Source: Plectrocnemia conspersa
Lineage: Eukaryota; Arthropoda; Insecta; Trichoptera; Polycentropodidae
Direction of reading: 5' to 3'
NCBI GenBank assembly: GCA_009617715.1
Contig: VTFK01000153.1
Coordinates: forward strand, 1,054,001-1,118,000
Length of the DNA stretch: 64,000 bases
Below are positions 22,930-35,000 of this stretch, piece by piece. The translations under genes were made by a program, and so were the position numbers. The notes beneath the pieces are model-generated. The model had not been told where the DNA came from and made no database searches. It saw only the letters and a list, made by a program, of their open reading frames with translations. The number at the start of each line of letters is the position of its first letter. Within the stretch, counting starts at the first letter, position 1.

Positions 22930-25900
22930 TATTTATTATTTTTTTGAGATTGATCTTAATTACGTGTATTTAAAAAAAAACATTTTAAGCCTTTCTATTT
23001 TTATAAATAGTAGATTTTAATAGCTTCTATATAAATATGTTTTTCAATAAATATCTTTAAACCGTCCAAAAAAATCAACTTTTTCACAATTTTTGAACAA
23101 GATCGGTACGCATTCGCTGATGTGAAAGATAGTATTTGTAGCGTTATTCGTAAAGAGAAAAATCCCAGCGCAATATCTTGATGACTTGCGACGTTTTGGA
23201 TACGAACATAATGATGCAATATTTATTTTGTTTTATTTATATATAAATAGTGGTTTCTCGTCGTTTTTTATTGATAATTCTCATTGCATTGTGCGAAAAA
23301 TTATTTGTCAGGATAAGAATAGGTAGCTTAGTAGATAGGGACTGATAAATTATCTATTTATTAATATTATTTTTATTTTACTCATTAACACAATTATAAA
23401 AATATTTACCTTACCTCAAAAAATACTTTATTTTAACATAGCGCAAAAATATAAAGTTTACATATACATATGTATATATATTAGAATTTTTATTAAAAAA
23501 AATAGTTTTACATATTATTTTAAATATTTTATTATTATTTGTTTGGTTGTGTTAAATTATTTTTGATATATGGCATTTTACTGTAAGAAAATATTTATAA
23601 GATTAAAAAGTAGCTAAAATTTATTGAATATATTTTTTGGAGCAGTTATTTTTAAAGTGGTCTAGCTTGATTTGGCCGCGCAGCGCAAAATTTTTGACAG
23701 AAAATGACATTCTGTCTGAAGATTACAACTTGTTTGGTCATTTTTGTTATACATAAATAATGTTATATTTCACAACAAAAAAATTAGGGATTTTAAAATT
23801 AGAACCGAAATACAGTCTTATAGAAAATCTTCTATCAATTAAAAAAAAGTGTGTATACAAAAGATTAGCAATATTAGACATACGTTTTTAATAATGACCA
23901 CCTGTAAACGTTGAAACGAAATTACTGGACTTATTATTTACTAATTACACAAATTGTACGTGAATATATAACAAAATGTTGCGAGTTAAATAATAGTTAA
24001 TAAAACTCGTGACCGCGTGTAAGGTACAAATTATATAATGCTATCTGTTCCATTTTTGCTAATGTACCTTAATTAGTATTATAAATGTATCTTAATTAAA
24101 GATCAGAAAATCTGCTGAAATCAACAAAAGCTCTCGCACGGTGAACTCTGACTTTATGTATTTTATATAACTTGTAAATGTCTAGAATTTGTAGATCATT
24201 GGCATATTGCGTAGCATAGTGTAACAATTTAATCAAATAATAAGTTATTGAGCTACTTGTAGTTAAGTTCTTATTTGTAAATATATAGTTGATCTCATTT
24301 GAATGTGCGCTAGACCTTATTAATAATAACGTCGTACGACTCTCTTATATTAAACGTCTATTTAATAATAATATAGTCGTAGTAAAATAATACGTATATA
24401 CAAATAATAAATAAAGTTAATATTGACAAACTTAAATTAGAATTCTTAACTTAATAAATAAGCAATAAGACTTACAACCGATTTGATTAACTCAACAAGA
24501 GAAACTTTCATTTGCTACAATTTTATGTACAACAGGTTTTTTATGTACTTTATGTATTACATACATTTAATCTAACATATATATTTTCAGGGTTTTTTGG
24601 AACATCCTATATAATAAACATATCAAGTGTTTATTTGTCTATCCAAAGTTTTCTAAAACATATCAATATAATTTAATATAGACATATGGTTACTCCAGCG
24701 CTACTTTAATTAAAAAAGGTATTAATATATTTTTTTCTTAATTATGTATTTTGTACGATGTATATAATAATGTATTGTAGATATTATTTTATTATAATAC
24801 ATGATAGCTAGTTGCTAAGATGAGTAGACAGGATTTCGCAGAGGAAGTATGTATCATATATAAAATATATCATAGCTTGACACATCTGATATTTATTCAG
24901 TATACGTGCTTCAGTGCTCGTACTTTTAATCGTTAAATATTTAACGGCGTAATAAGAAAATATATACGTTTAAATAAATTATTTTTATAAATTAAAATTT
25001 AGACAGGCAGAAAGTATTTTTATAAATGCTGAAATGTCATTAATATTAAAAACCATTACCGGCCGCAAAAGGCTTAAAGGAATTCTAGAAAGGTAAATTC
25101 GATTTAAATTTTACAAGATACCCATATTTTTAACTTGCTTTCTAAGAATTATAATTGCTTAAATGATAAAATCAAGCATTTAGAATAAGAGAGTTAACAA
25201 GAATTATCTTATAAAATCAACTGTAGAAACAATCATTATACAAATGTAATATTACATTCAGTTTTACATCATTATAATTTACCGCAATAACAAGCAAGGG
25301 AGCGTTTTTTGATCTCGAAAAATTCTTATTTATCTTATTCATCTTTTTGAATGTTTTTCTTATTGCCCCAGGCAACCTACGTCAAAATTCAGATACAATA
25401 TTATATTTTAATAAAGTATAATGTTAAAACATTGTATATTAAACACGGTTTTTTCTATGTTTCTAATATGTACATATATTATTTTATTATAGAAAATTAA
25501 ACACGAGATACTCTCGTTTATTATATAATGTTAAACGTTGTATATATAATTTATTCCCTTTGCTCTATAGTACTAAGTCGCATCCAAAATTCGCTGTAAT
25601 CCACGTGCAATCAGGGTAATTGTAGCTAGTCTTTGACTAGGATTTTGTTCAGCGATTTAATAAACTAAGTTCAAGCAATAATATATCATACAGGAGAGCC
25701 AATATAAACAGAATAGTGTATTATATTTATTTATTTATTATAAAATACTGTATTTAAGCTTGCCGACGATTTATTCAGTAAAATATATTGGAAAAATCTT
25801 CTGTATATCAAGTTACCTAAATATTTTTTCCGATTGCTTATATGATTAGTGCTTTATACTAAATTTTTTTTTGTCGAAATACACTCAATTTTAGGTTTTG

Positions 25901-26030
25901 ACAAAATATTTGCAAAATACAAAAATGGAGTTACAATACAATGGCATTAAAATTGTAATATAAATTTAGATAGATTAATGTGTTTCGTAAATACATAAAA
26001 ATCTAATTAAATTCATGGCCAAAAAGTTCA
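22930..26030. other. Intergenic, AT-rich
   Basis: Very AT-rich with many short chance frames and AT microsatellite fragments. No gene, RNA or intact mobile element was recognised. Confidence 0.6.
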
Positions 26031-26037
26031 ATCTTTT

Positions 26038-26132
26038 GAGCATGGACTGTGGACAGACGGCGGTCAGACACATCTGTGATTTTTCACACCACACACGATC
26101 GGATTTGTCCGCCGGACATCCATTTCGAACAA
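26038..26132 (+). repeat. Dispersed repeat family B, copy 1
   Basis: This segment reappears in inverted orientation at 54509-54600. The shared core ACACACGATCGGATTTGTCC continues with GCCGGACATCCAT, and upstream GGACAGA(C/T)GGC and CAGACA blocks also match. Nearly all of the 102-codon open frame here lies in or beside the repeat and is not taken as a gene. Confidence 0.75.
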
Positions 26133-26796
26133 ATCAGTGCATATGTGGCGGGCCTGTGGGTTCAAAAGTTTTACTTTTATTGCATGAAAACACTGGATTT
26201 GGACATCGGCTAGTGCTAGCAGTGGCATTTGTATATATTATATATAAGCGCAATGCTATGTGTGCACTATTCTCAGTGAACAGCTTACACAGCTTCTTTT
26301 ATAAATGCCACCCAGTGATTTAAAAACGTTTTGTTGTTTCATAACCGGAATATTTAATATATCCTGGCTAGTTTATATTATATAGCTTATATATGTTGAA
26401 CGGATCTGGGCAAACTCAATCTTTGTATTTGTAATTAAATGACAGTTTTAGCTATACAAACTTTAATGAAAAGGAAATACCAACTCGCTTCAACAAAGGG
26501 AATAACAATAAGGGATATAAATCAATGCTAAACAACCGTAGTAATTGAAAGATTTGGCCTCAAACGCAAAATAATAAATCAAACCCTTAGATAAGTCATA
26601 TAAAAAACAATAATATATGAACGTGGCTTTCAAAACATAAGAGCAGCTGCTCGTTTACTCTCATACAGACAAAACATTATGCGTATTTTAAAATAAGTGG
26701 TCAAGCCATTACAATGCTATTGCTACGCCAAACAAACAAAGCATCGTCGTTATTGAGACGTATGGACAAAACTCATTTATGCAGACAGGTCAAACA

Positions 26797-26860
26797 TATA
26801 AAAAGGCTTTTCGCGAAGAACTAGGACACGCACTCTACATCACTCAAATTTATACACTTT
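26797..26860 (+). promoter_or_regulatory. Orphan TATA promoter candidate
   Basis: TATAAAAAGG at 26797-26806 is a near-consensus TATA box, followed about 30 bases later by an ACACGCACTCTACATCACTC start-like stretch. A heat-shock-like TTTCGCGAAG follows the TATA. No plus-strand coding exon lies downstream before the convergent end of eiger, so it may drive a non-coding RNA or be fortuitous. Confidence 0.25.
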
Positions 26861-26910
26861 CATCTTGTAAAACAATCATAATTATTAAGAATAATATATA
26901 TTTAGTCCGT

Positions 26911-27000
26911 TGGATCCACCTATGAACCTGGGTTTTAATCAGTATTAGTGATCATTATAAAATTATAATTTCTATCGATTATCATAGATTAGGTTTTCCT
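26911..27000 (-). repeat. Dispersed SINE-like repeat, copy 2 (inverted fragment)
   Basis: On the minus strand this reads AGGAAAACCTAATCTATGAT followed by ATAATGATCACTAAT and CTGATT, matching the AAACCTAATCTAGGATGATCG to ATAATCAGTAATTCAGATT block at 55060-55115 and its relative near 16815. Confidence 0.5.
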
Positions 27001-27506
27001 ATATTTTTGTAATCTATCGTGATTGATAATTAAAATAAAATTGAGCTACATTAAGATATAATAATCGAATACTACTAATAGTCATTAAAATTAACTACAT
27101 TGTGGTTGTTAGTCGTAATTTAGGTATTCAATAAATTTACGCATTTAATCCTCCATTACTCTGTGAGACTAACATACGTAATAAACTACATGTAAAACAA
27201 TCACGGTTAAGACCCAAAATATAGTAGATTAACATTAAAAATCTGAAGCGAAAACAACTGCATGGTAACCACAGAACAAAGAATATAACGGTAGTTAAGT
27301 AAAGTCTCATTAATTACTTGTATGTGTTTATTGTGTTCATCCCACTGTAACGCATTGGGCTTATGCATGTTATATTACAAAGGAAGATTAACAATAAAAT
27401 ATACATCACTTAATTTATTTTGTGGCACCTGTTACCCAATTCCAAATCTATTCGTGTAAGTATAATAAAATACGTTTTTATTATAAAAAATCATTTAATA
27501 AATACA

Positions 27507-27512
27507 TTTATT
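27507..27512 (-). terminator. Probable eiger poly(A) signal
   Basis: AATAAA on the minus strand, about 115 bases after the eiger stop codon. It is the first canonical hexamer downstream of the stop. Confidence 0.5.
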
Positions 27513-27625
27513 AATAGTATACGTAATATATGGCACTGGATACAAGATTAAATACAGCAATATTATTATTGATATTTTTTTACAATAAACAATAATTATT
27601 ATATTAAACTACTATATGGCAAGAC

Positions 27626-28171
27626 TTATTTTAATTTAGTACTGCTAAGCATCACAAATCCGAAGAAGCTCTTACCAGCTTCCATGATGCTGTACCTCAT
27701 ACTTCCGATATTCATCACCGATATATTATCTCCAGCGCTTAAATGGAAAGCTCCAGCCGTGTAGCAAGTGTTGGACTTTTCCACCCTCATCGTTGAATGG
27801 GTCATCGTGGTGCACTGCAGTAGGGTCTCGTCTTTTATACCATTATTTCTGTACACCCTGTAGCCGTTGGTGTCGTGCTCGTCGTGGTAATATATCTGAA
27901 AAGCATTCCGAACGGTGAACGTCACGGGAATTGCGCACGTATTGTGGAACGTCAATAATTGTAGTGTTTCAGTGGCTCTCAACTTTTTTATTTTCTCATT
28001 TAAATCTCTGTGTACTCACTTGGACATAGATAAAGTATATGCCGGATTCGGGTACTGAAACCGAGCCGTCTTGTAATTGAAACTGTTTGTCCAGACCCAA
28101 GGGCGCCAGCCAAGGTGCCGGACTCCAAGCTGTGTATGGAACGTCGTGGGGGTGTCTTAGTCTGCCGTTCC
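27626..28171 (-). CDS. egr: eiger exons 6-7: TNF homology domain
   Basis: Exon 6 (28171-28020) carries WLAPLGLDKQFQLQDG and SVPESGIYFIYVQ. Exon 7 (27895-27626) carries YYHDEHDTNGYRVYRNNG, the cysteine pair LLQC...NTC, FHLSAGDNISVMNI and FFGFVML before the stop. The jelly-roll strand order and aromatic residues match TNF family ligands. Confidence 0.92.
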
Positions 28172-29014
28172 CTGTGAATAAAAATAAATTAGTTTTTCTA
28201 GATGCTCTAATTGTTGTTCTTAATATCAATTAGATAAATTGAAAAAAAATACACTCAACAGGCAAATATTTGTTTTAACATTAGATATATAGGGTGAACC
28301 ACAAAAAACGAATGGATTTTAAATTGCTAAAAAATATAACAAATAGAGTTTTCAATTATTCGTAGCATTCAACTATTAGAATATTCGAATATATTCATAT
28401 GTTTTCTCTCGGTTTGTATTAAAATAATTAATTGCATGTAGAATATTATTTAATTAAAAAATAATTAATGTTTAATAATAATTATTTTAATTACTAATTT
28501 ATTAATTGCATAATCGTTAAACTACTTGAATTGTATAAAATATGCATAACACAATGCTGTGCGAATTACTGATCAGTGAGGGCATCAAAAGGAAAATGTT
28601 TATTTATTATTATATACTTTTTGATCAGTGACGTCATTTTAGCTTTTTTAAATCACAAGAATTAGGATCAGCTGGGATTGAATTAATTTAGCAAAATTGA
28701 TGGAACATTTTAAAGACATAATATAGCTAATAATGTCTGAAACGAATTTTATTTAGCATTTGTTTTGTGGATTTGCATATAAATTAAATAATTAGAAATA
28801 AATTAATCGCGATCGAATTATTGAACTAATTTTAATTTATGCCGGGCATTTTTTGGAAAAAATTTGTTTTGTGATGAATATGCGATTTTGTTATTTTATA
28901 AATTAAATAATTAGTATTAAAATTAAATTAATCGCGATAACAATGGAATTATTGAACTGAATTTTTAAATGAGATTAACTATAAATATATATATATATAT
29001 ATATATATACATCT

Positions 29015-29047
<33 letters not shown>

Positions 29048-32000
29048 ATAAATATAAATAAATTATATATATTATATATATAATATTATATATATATATA
29101 TATAATATATATAATATATAAAAAATATATATATATATATATATATATATCTTATATATATTTGCGTCTTAAAACAAAAAAATACAAAAACTTTACCAAA
29201 TATTTGCCACGCACACCTATTTTTGAGATAAGCGTTAAATGATAGTAAATGATGGGCCTTTTCAACATTTTATTTCGTGCAACGAACGAATTCCTCGAAT
29301 TTAGGTCATAATAGGTACGGCCGATAAACATTCTATTCATGTTTTTCGAAGGCGTAAAAGCATTTTTGTTGTTGTGAGGAAGCATTTCATTGTCTCGCCT
29401 TTAATCATGGATTTTGGAGCGGCACTAGTCACTCATGTATATATGAGAAATAAAACGACTAATTGTGTTGCTCAAATATACAAATTGTTTTATTCTAAGA
29501 TTGTTTTAAATTCCATTTAAGATGGTAAAATCGAATATTTTACTAATATTCGAGCAAATATTTTAATATTCATATAGTTGAAAACCGGACGAATAATTCG
29601 AATAATCGAATATTCGATTGAGAACCCTAATAACAAATAATAATTATTCGGACTAAAATATACAACTATTAATAGAACAATACTGCAAATAGGAGCTTTA
29701 TATATTAATCCGATCGATAAAAACGAGGATTTAAAATATTGAAATAGCAACCGCTTCCCTCTTTACGCCAAAACTGGTGGTGCTCCGATGTCTGAAAACC
29801 GATCTTCAAAGCTAACTGAATTGCGAGACGCAGACAAGACTACGAGAATAACACGTATAAATGTTAAATATGTATGTAAATGTATATTTTTCAGCGAAAT
29901 TATATTTTCACTAGTACAAATATAATTTAACTAATTAAAATTCGAATATAGTTTAAAAAAGAAAAAGTGAAGTGCCTGTTTTAATAGGGTCTTAAAGAAT
30001 AACTATGCATATCCTGTTAGATATCGATTCATATATAGACTCAATGTCTTTTAAAAGGGATTTAACTTATTGTGTCTCTCTGTATATTTAAAATAATAAT
30101 TTGCCAGTTGAACTCCTTTCACGTACAATTATATTTTAAGAATAAATTATTTATCCATTCATCAGCATTAAGCCATGAAAGTAAAGTATAATAAAATTCT
30201 TAGAATGACAAACAATTAAAATTTCTTCAAAATATTATCAAATGAAATAGGCTTTTGCAAGTATCAACAAATTTTGTCGATCTATTATTATGAGTGAATT
30301 CTCCAGGTAAAAAGATAAAACGATTTATTTTGCGAAATTTTTAATATTTTTATTAAGATTGAAATCAGATATATTTGTGCTGTATTTGTAAAATATAACC
30401 AGCACGACAGCTCAATGTTAATAATCTAGATTACGAATCTGTATCTATTATGGTCGTCTAGAATCAATATCAGCCATGTCACGTTTACCAAGTTTTGAGA
30501 ACAATCCAGAATATCAACGTGATACATAATGAGAAGATATTTAATAGTATTCGATAATAATATATATTTTAATTTAAGTTTTGTACATGTCCTCGTTTGG
30601 ATTTCGCGGTTTCAATTTGTTTGAACTAACGGAATAGGGTAGATTTGTATTTGAGTTACTTGTAGAATAAAGTGAATAACCTTAATTTGATTAGTGCTAA
30701 ATTAATTTCAAACGTTTTATCTAAAGAAAGGCGTCACAAGTACGAGCTATTTAATTATCTATAAGAGCAAGTTTCATTATAATGCAATCAGAGCTTTTAA
30801 AGCTCTCTTAACGCAGCTCGCAATCGCTTTACGTGTTGGTTTTTCAAATGAGTCTAATTATTACTTTATTTTATTCTACATAAAATTTAATGTTAATTAA
30901 CTTTCAAGACGAATTTTTAATTGTTATTTTTTACCTGATTGTTTATGTAATTCGAGCAATTTTCGTAACATAATATATTTGTGTCGTATTTTGATTAATT
31001 CTGTAATAAATGGATAATACATATTTTACGTTGTTTATACTTATTTTTAGGCAATTCCAGCTTCAAACAAACTCATTTCAAAAAACGTTTTTGCAACTCG
31101 CCCTAAGGCATGAATAAATGTATCGAATAACACTGGAGAAAGAAAACGGTAGACAGTTCATTAAAATATTGGAAAACTTTTGGCAAAAGGCCTTTAGCTC
31201 TCTAACAATAGATATCGCTCGAACATCCTCTTTAATTAAAAACGCAGTATTCAATTAGTATCGTCGCTAATGATGGAACTTTGCGCCGCGAGACTTTGTG
31301 CTAAAGTTTGGTTGTTATTGATCACTATATTCACCGCAAATTGTCTATCCAATGTATTTATAATATGTATATATTGTGTAAGACGGAACAATGTATGTGT
31401 ATTATTCTTTTTCTTTGTCGCCTTTATAAAACATATTTATATACCTGTCAATTTGGTCGTTAATTCTCTATTCACTGAAAAAATGATATAGGTAACTTTC
31501 TATATTATGTGATCAACAGATTGACACCTTTTTGTTAAGGCGTAATATTATATTTTCGCATCAGAAGAATATTTGCTTGCTTAAGAACGACATTATTATT
31601 AACAGAGATTTATTAATATTAAAAATAAGCGTCTTGTGTACAAATAATATTTATACAATTAAACATTTAAAAAAACAGTTATGGTGCACACCATCCCACA
31701 TACATTTTTTCCAGCTCCTCATAGCTATCGACGAAAACATCCTTGTGTTTGGCAAGCTCGTTGAGAAGCTGGATAGCTTGTGCAAGAGGAGCGTTCTCAA
31801 GAGCTGACGCCCTGGGCGCAATGGGCAAGAATAAGGGACGCGATCGCAGCTTTCTAGGGCACTCTAAAACGCATTGACGGTTTGTCGACACAGGCCTCTT
31901 GGCAACGTTGAAAGGGCTTCATTGATTAGACGCTATGCCTAGAATGCAATGAATTGTATCCCAACGCTCCTAGCAAAAGGGCATTAGGATATAAATACGG

Positions 32001-35000
32001 ATATGACTCGTACTACTCATTGTAGAGATATTTTATAAATTGTCTTTGAATTCTTTCCAACAATAAGGAGTACTTCACTTTTCTATGATTCCAGACAATG
32101 GAGCAATATTCGAAGACGCTATCATACAGTATCATACAGAACGCGAATCGGCAATAAAGTATTGAAGTGACACGCGCTCCGCATAACAAAGTCGAGCATC
32201 ACCGACGCCTTATCGCAAATTTTAGCGACGTACATCAAAATCTCTATCCCTGCTCGAACGTCACTTTCACGTCATCGACTGAAGTATTTCTGCCTAAAAG
32301 CACATCCGCCTAAACTGTAAGAAAATTCCATCGAACAAGGTGGAATTTTCAAAAAAGCCTTGGAACAAGGCCTGGAAAATGTGACAACGTGATTGTCGAC
32401 TCGATTGTCGATTGACCACCTCCACAACGACTCTAGGTCTTTCTGTAAAGAGAGTAAATCCGAATTTGTGCGAATACTCTGAAACACTTTCGGGTCATCA
32501 GCATATAAATATTTCAAGTTTTAATTTCCACATGAATGTCATATAAAGAGCATAAACATCAGAGGAGCCGATTGGATTCAAGTGGTAATCCAGAATGAGC
32601 GAAATACTCATCGAAGCGACTATTTCCATAGCTCACCTACTGACGGCGGCGCCTAAGTAACTTTTAAAAGCTGCATCGAAAAACCTAAGTTGCTTAGCTT
32701 CCGAAGAACTAACTTTTTGATTTTAGAATCAATGAATTTTGTCTAAGCGAATATTAAAGTGCGTTAATAATAATAGTTTATTTAATGAATATACTATTGA
32801 CAAATTAAATTAAAATTTCATTTATAGCAAAAGGAGAGAGTCAATGAGACATTTTATCTCCCGTACTATTTATTATATAATTAACTTTATCTAGTAAAAC
32901 GATCAGTAAACAACTTACCATCATAATGATCTGTATAGCCAACTCTGTAAGAGCTGGTATCTCCATTGAAATGAGCGACCAACATATTTTTTCCTTGATT
33001 CCTCTTTGCGCCAGCTCTAGTAGGCTTCATTGGTAGAGTTTCTGAACTATCTGGTTGCTGATTCTGTATCCATTAAAATACAAATATAACATAATTCGAG
33101 ATAAATTAATAATATAAAACAAACCGGATAATCAGCCGATTGATCTGAAGAAGTGGGACCGCTTTTCATCATTACGCGTCTGATTCTGTGAACTCGAGGA
33201 TTCTCCATAAGTCTCATATTTTCTGCGTCTGTCTTAACTCTTGAAGATCTGGTAGGTAAAGAACTTTCTGTTGTTGAATAGTCGTACTTTTTATGATGTT
33301 TTCTACAGTATTAAAATAATAAATATAGACTTGTTATTAAATTATGTTTAATAAGAAATATGCACCTTTTGGGATGCTCTGATGTGTTGTTCCATCTGAA
33401 ATGCATTCTAGGTACTGTCATGTTGTGTTCTGGCATTGCTTTAAGATTTTCAGGAGCTATATTTGACAGTTGATTAAGAATTTTGGCTCGAGCTACTCTG
33501 TAAGGTTCTTCAAGAATAGGAACGCCATCTGGAGTCTCTTCGATCACGCCACGTTTGGAACGATCTTAGAATCATAACGAAAGAAAAGTTTTATTAAATA
33601 TAAATAGAGGTTAAGAAATATTTTATTTAATTTACTATATAATTCAGTATCATTCTCCATGTCTTCTGGAAGGATCCTCATTACTTTCTTGATCAAAGGC
33701 AATACGTCATCGCCGCTCTTTAGAACTAATTTTCCTTCCATCACCAAGCCCAATTCGTCCACATCGGCAAAGTCGTCGTATTCTTCGCTATTCGTCTCCG
33801 TCGTTGATTCTTCGTCATCATCATTTTCCTCGCCATCATCATAGTCATCGCCGTCACCATCGTCCGGAATGAACATTTGATCCAAATCTGCCACACCCTC
33901 CTGAAAAAAAATATTGCAGGTGATAGCGTCTGACCTCTGAGCGACCCTAACCGATTGGGTGTCGTAAAGCTAGACGAAAAAGATAAATGTATAGAAAACG
34001 GTAAAAATACATGATTTATGTATGTATGAAAATAGCTTATAAATATTACATTTTACTATTAAAAAATGATTATTAGTTGCCTAAAATAGACTTGACAAGT
34101 TCATGTATTGATCTGCGTAGCTTTATTATTCTTATTTTTTTTTAATAATTAATGAGATGATAATTTAAATATAATTTCAATCAAAGATATGGTGATTTTA
34201 TTCATTAGGATATTAAAAATATGTTCACAATATTAATAAGCTAACCGACAGAATAATATAAATAAAAATATGTTATTAATTTTTTTCATTTTTTTATGAG
34301 TGCGTATTCTGACCACAAGCTTTTAGCAGGTGATTCAAATTGGTAATCTAAATTATTGAAATTATAATTATTTAATTAAAAAAAATTATTGTTGAGTCTG
34401 GAGAAGGCGACGCGTCACTTTGACGTTGTGTTTTATTTTCCATTGTTTATTGTTTATAATATTGTTATACATCAAATACAGCTGATATATATTTTTTATT
34501 AAGTTTGTAAGCCAAACAAGCATGTTCCAAGTAAATGTAAAATAATAATATACAATATAAAGGAAACATTGAACCCAACCTGCGCCACATGAATTCTCTT
34601 TACCCATATGGCACATAAGCGGTCAAAAGGGAGTCCAAAACGAGAATAGAAACTGCCGACACGTACAGCCAGCCTCCCATTGTTCCCGAAAGTGGGTCAT
34701 TGTTATTCGTACGACTGTCATCTGAATCTGCAATGCCAAGCACGAGAACCCCTTCACGACCGCTTTTTTTTACATACGACTATGCTTCGGATTTTATGGA
34801 AAAGTTCACTGGAAGTACTTGAAGGCTTTCCATAGATATGTAGTACTATATGTCGAGCTACTGTTGTCAATTGTGATAATGTATTATGTATGCGATTTAT
34901 ATTTGGATGTAGGAGACGCAGGGTGTGAGTCAGAATATCGATGAGAATAATTAGCTCAACGTTTCTCAAACTATTTTAGATTATTTTATTTGTACAGTCT

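Noticed and set aside
26015..26323. 102-codon open frame on the plus strand
   Set aside because: It overlaps the family B repeat, has no upstream promoter or splice context of its own, and shows no domain.
34600..34727. Alternative eiger exon
   Set aside because: The required entry phase does not match eiger exon 1, and the segment ends in a stop before the TNF domain exons.
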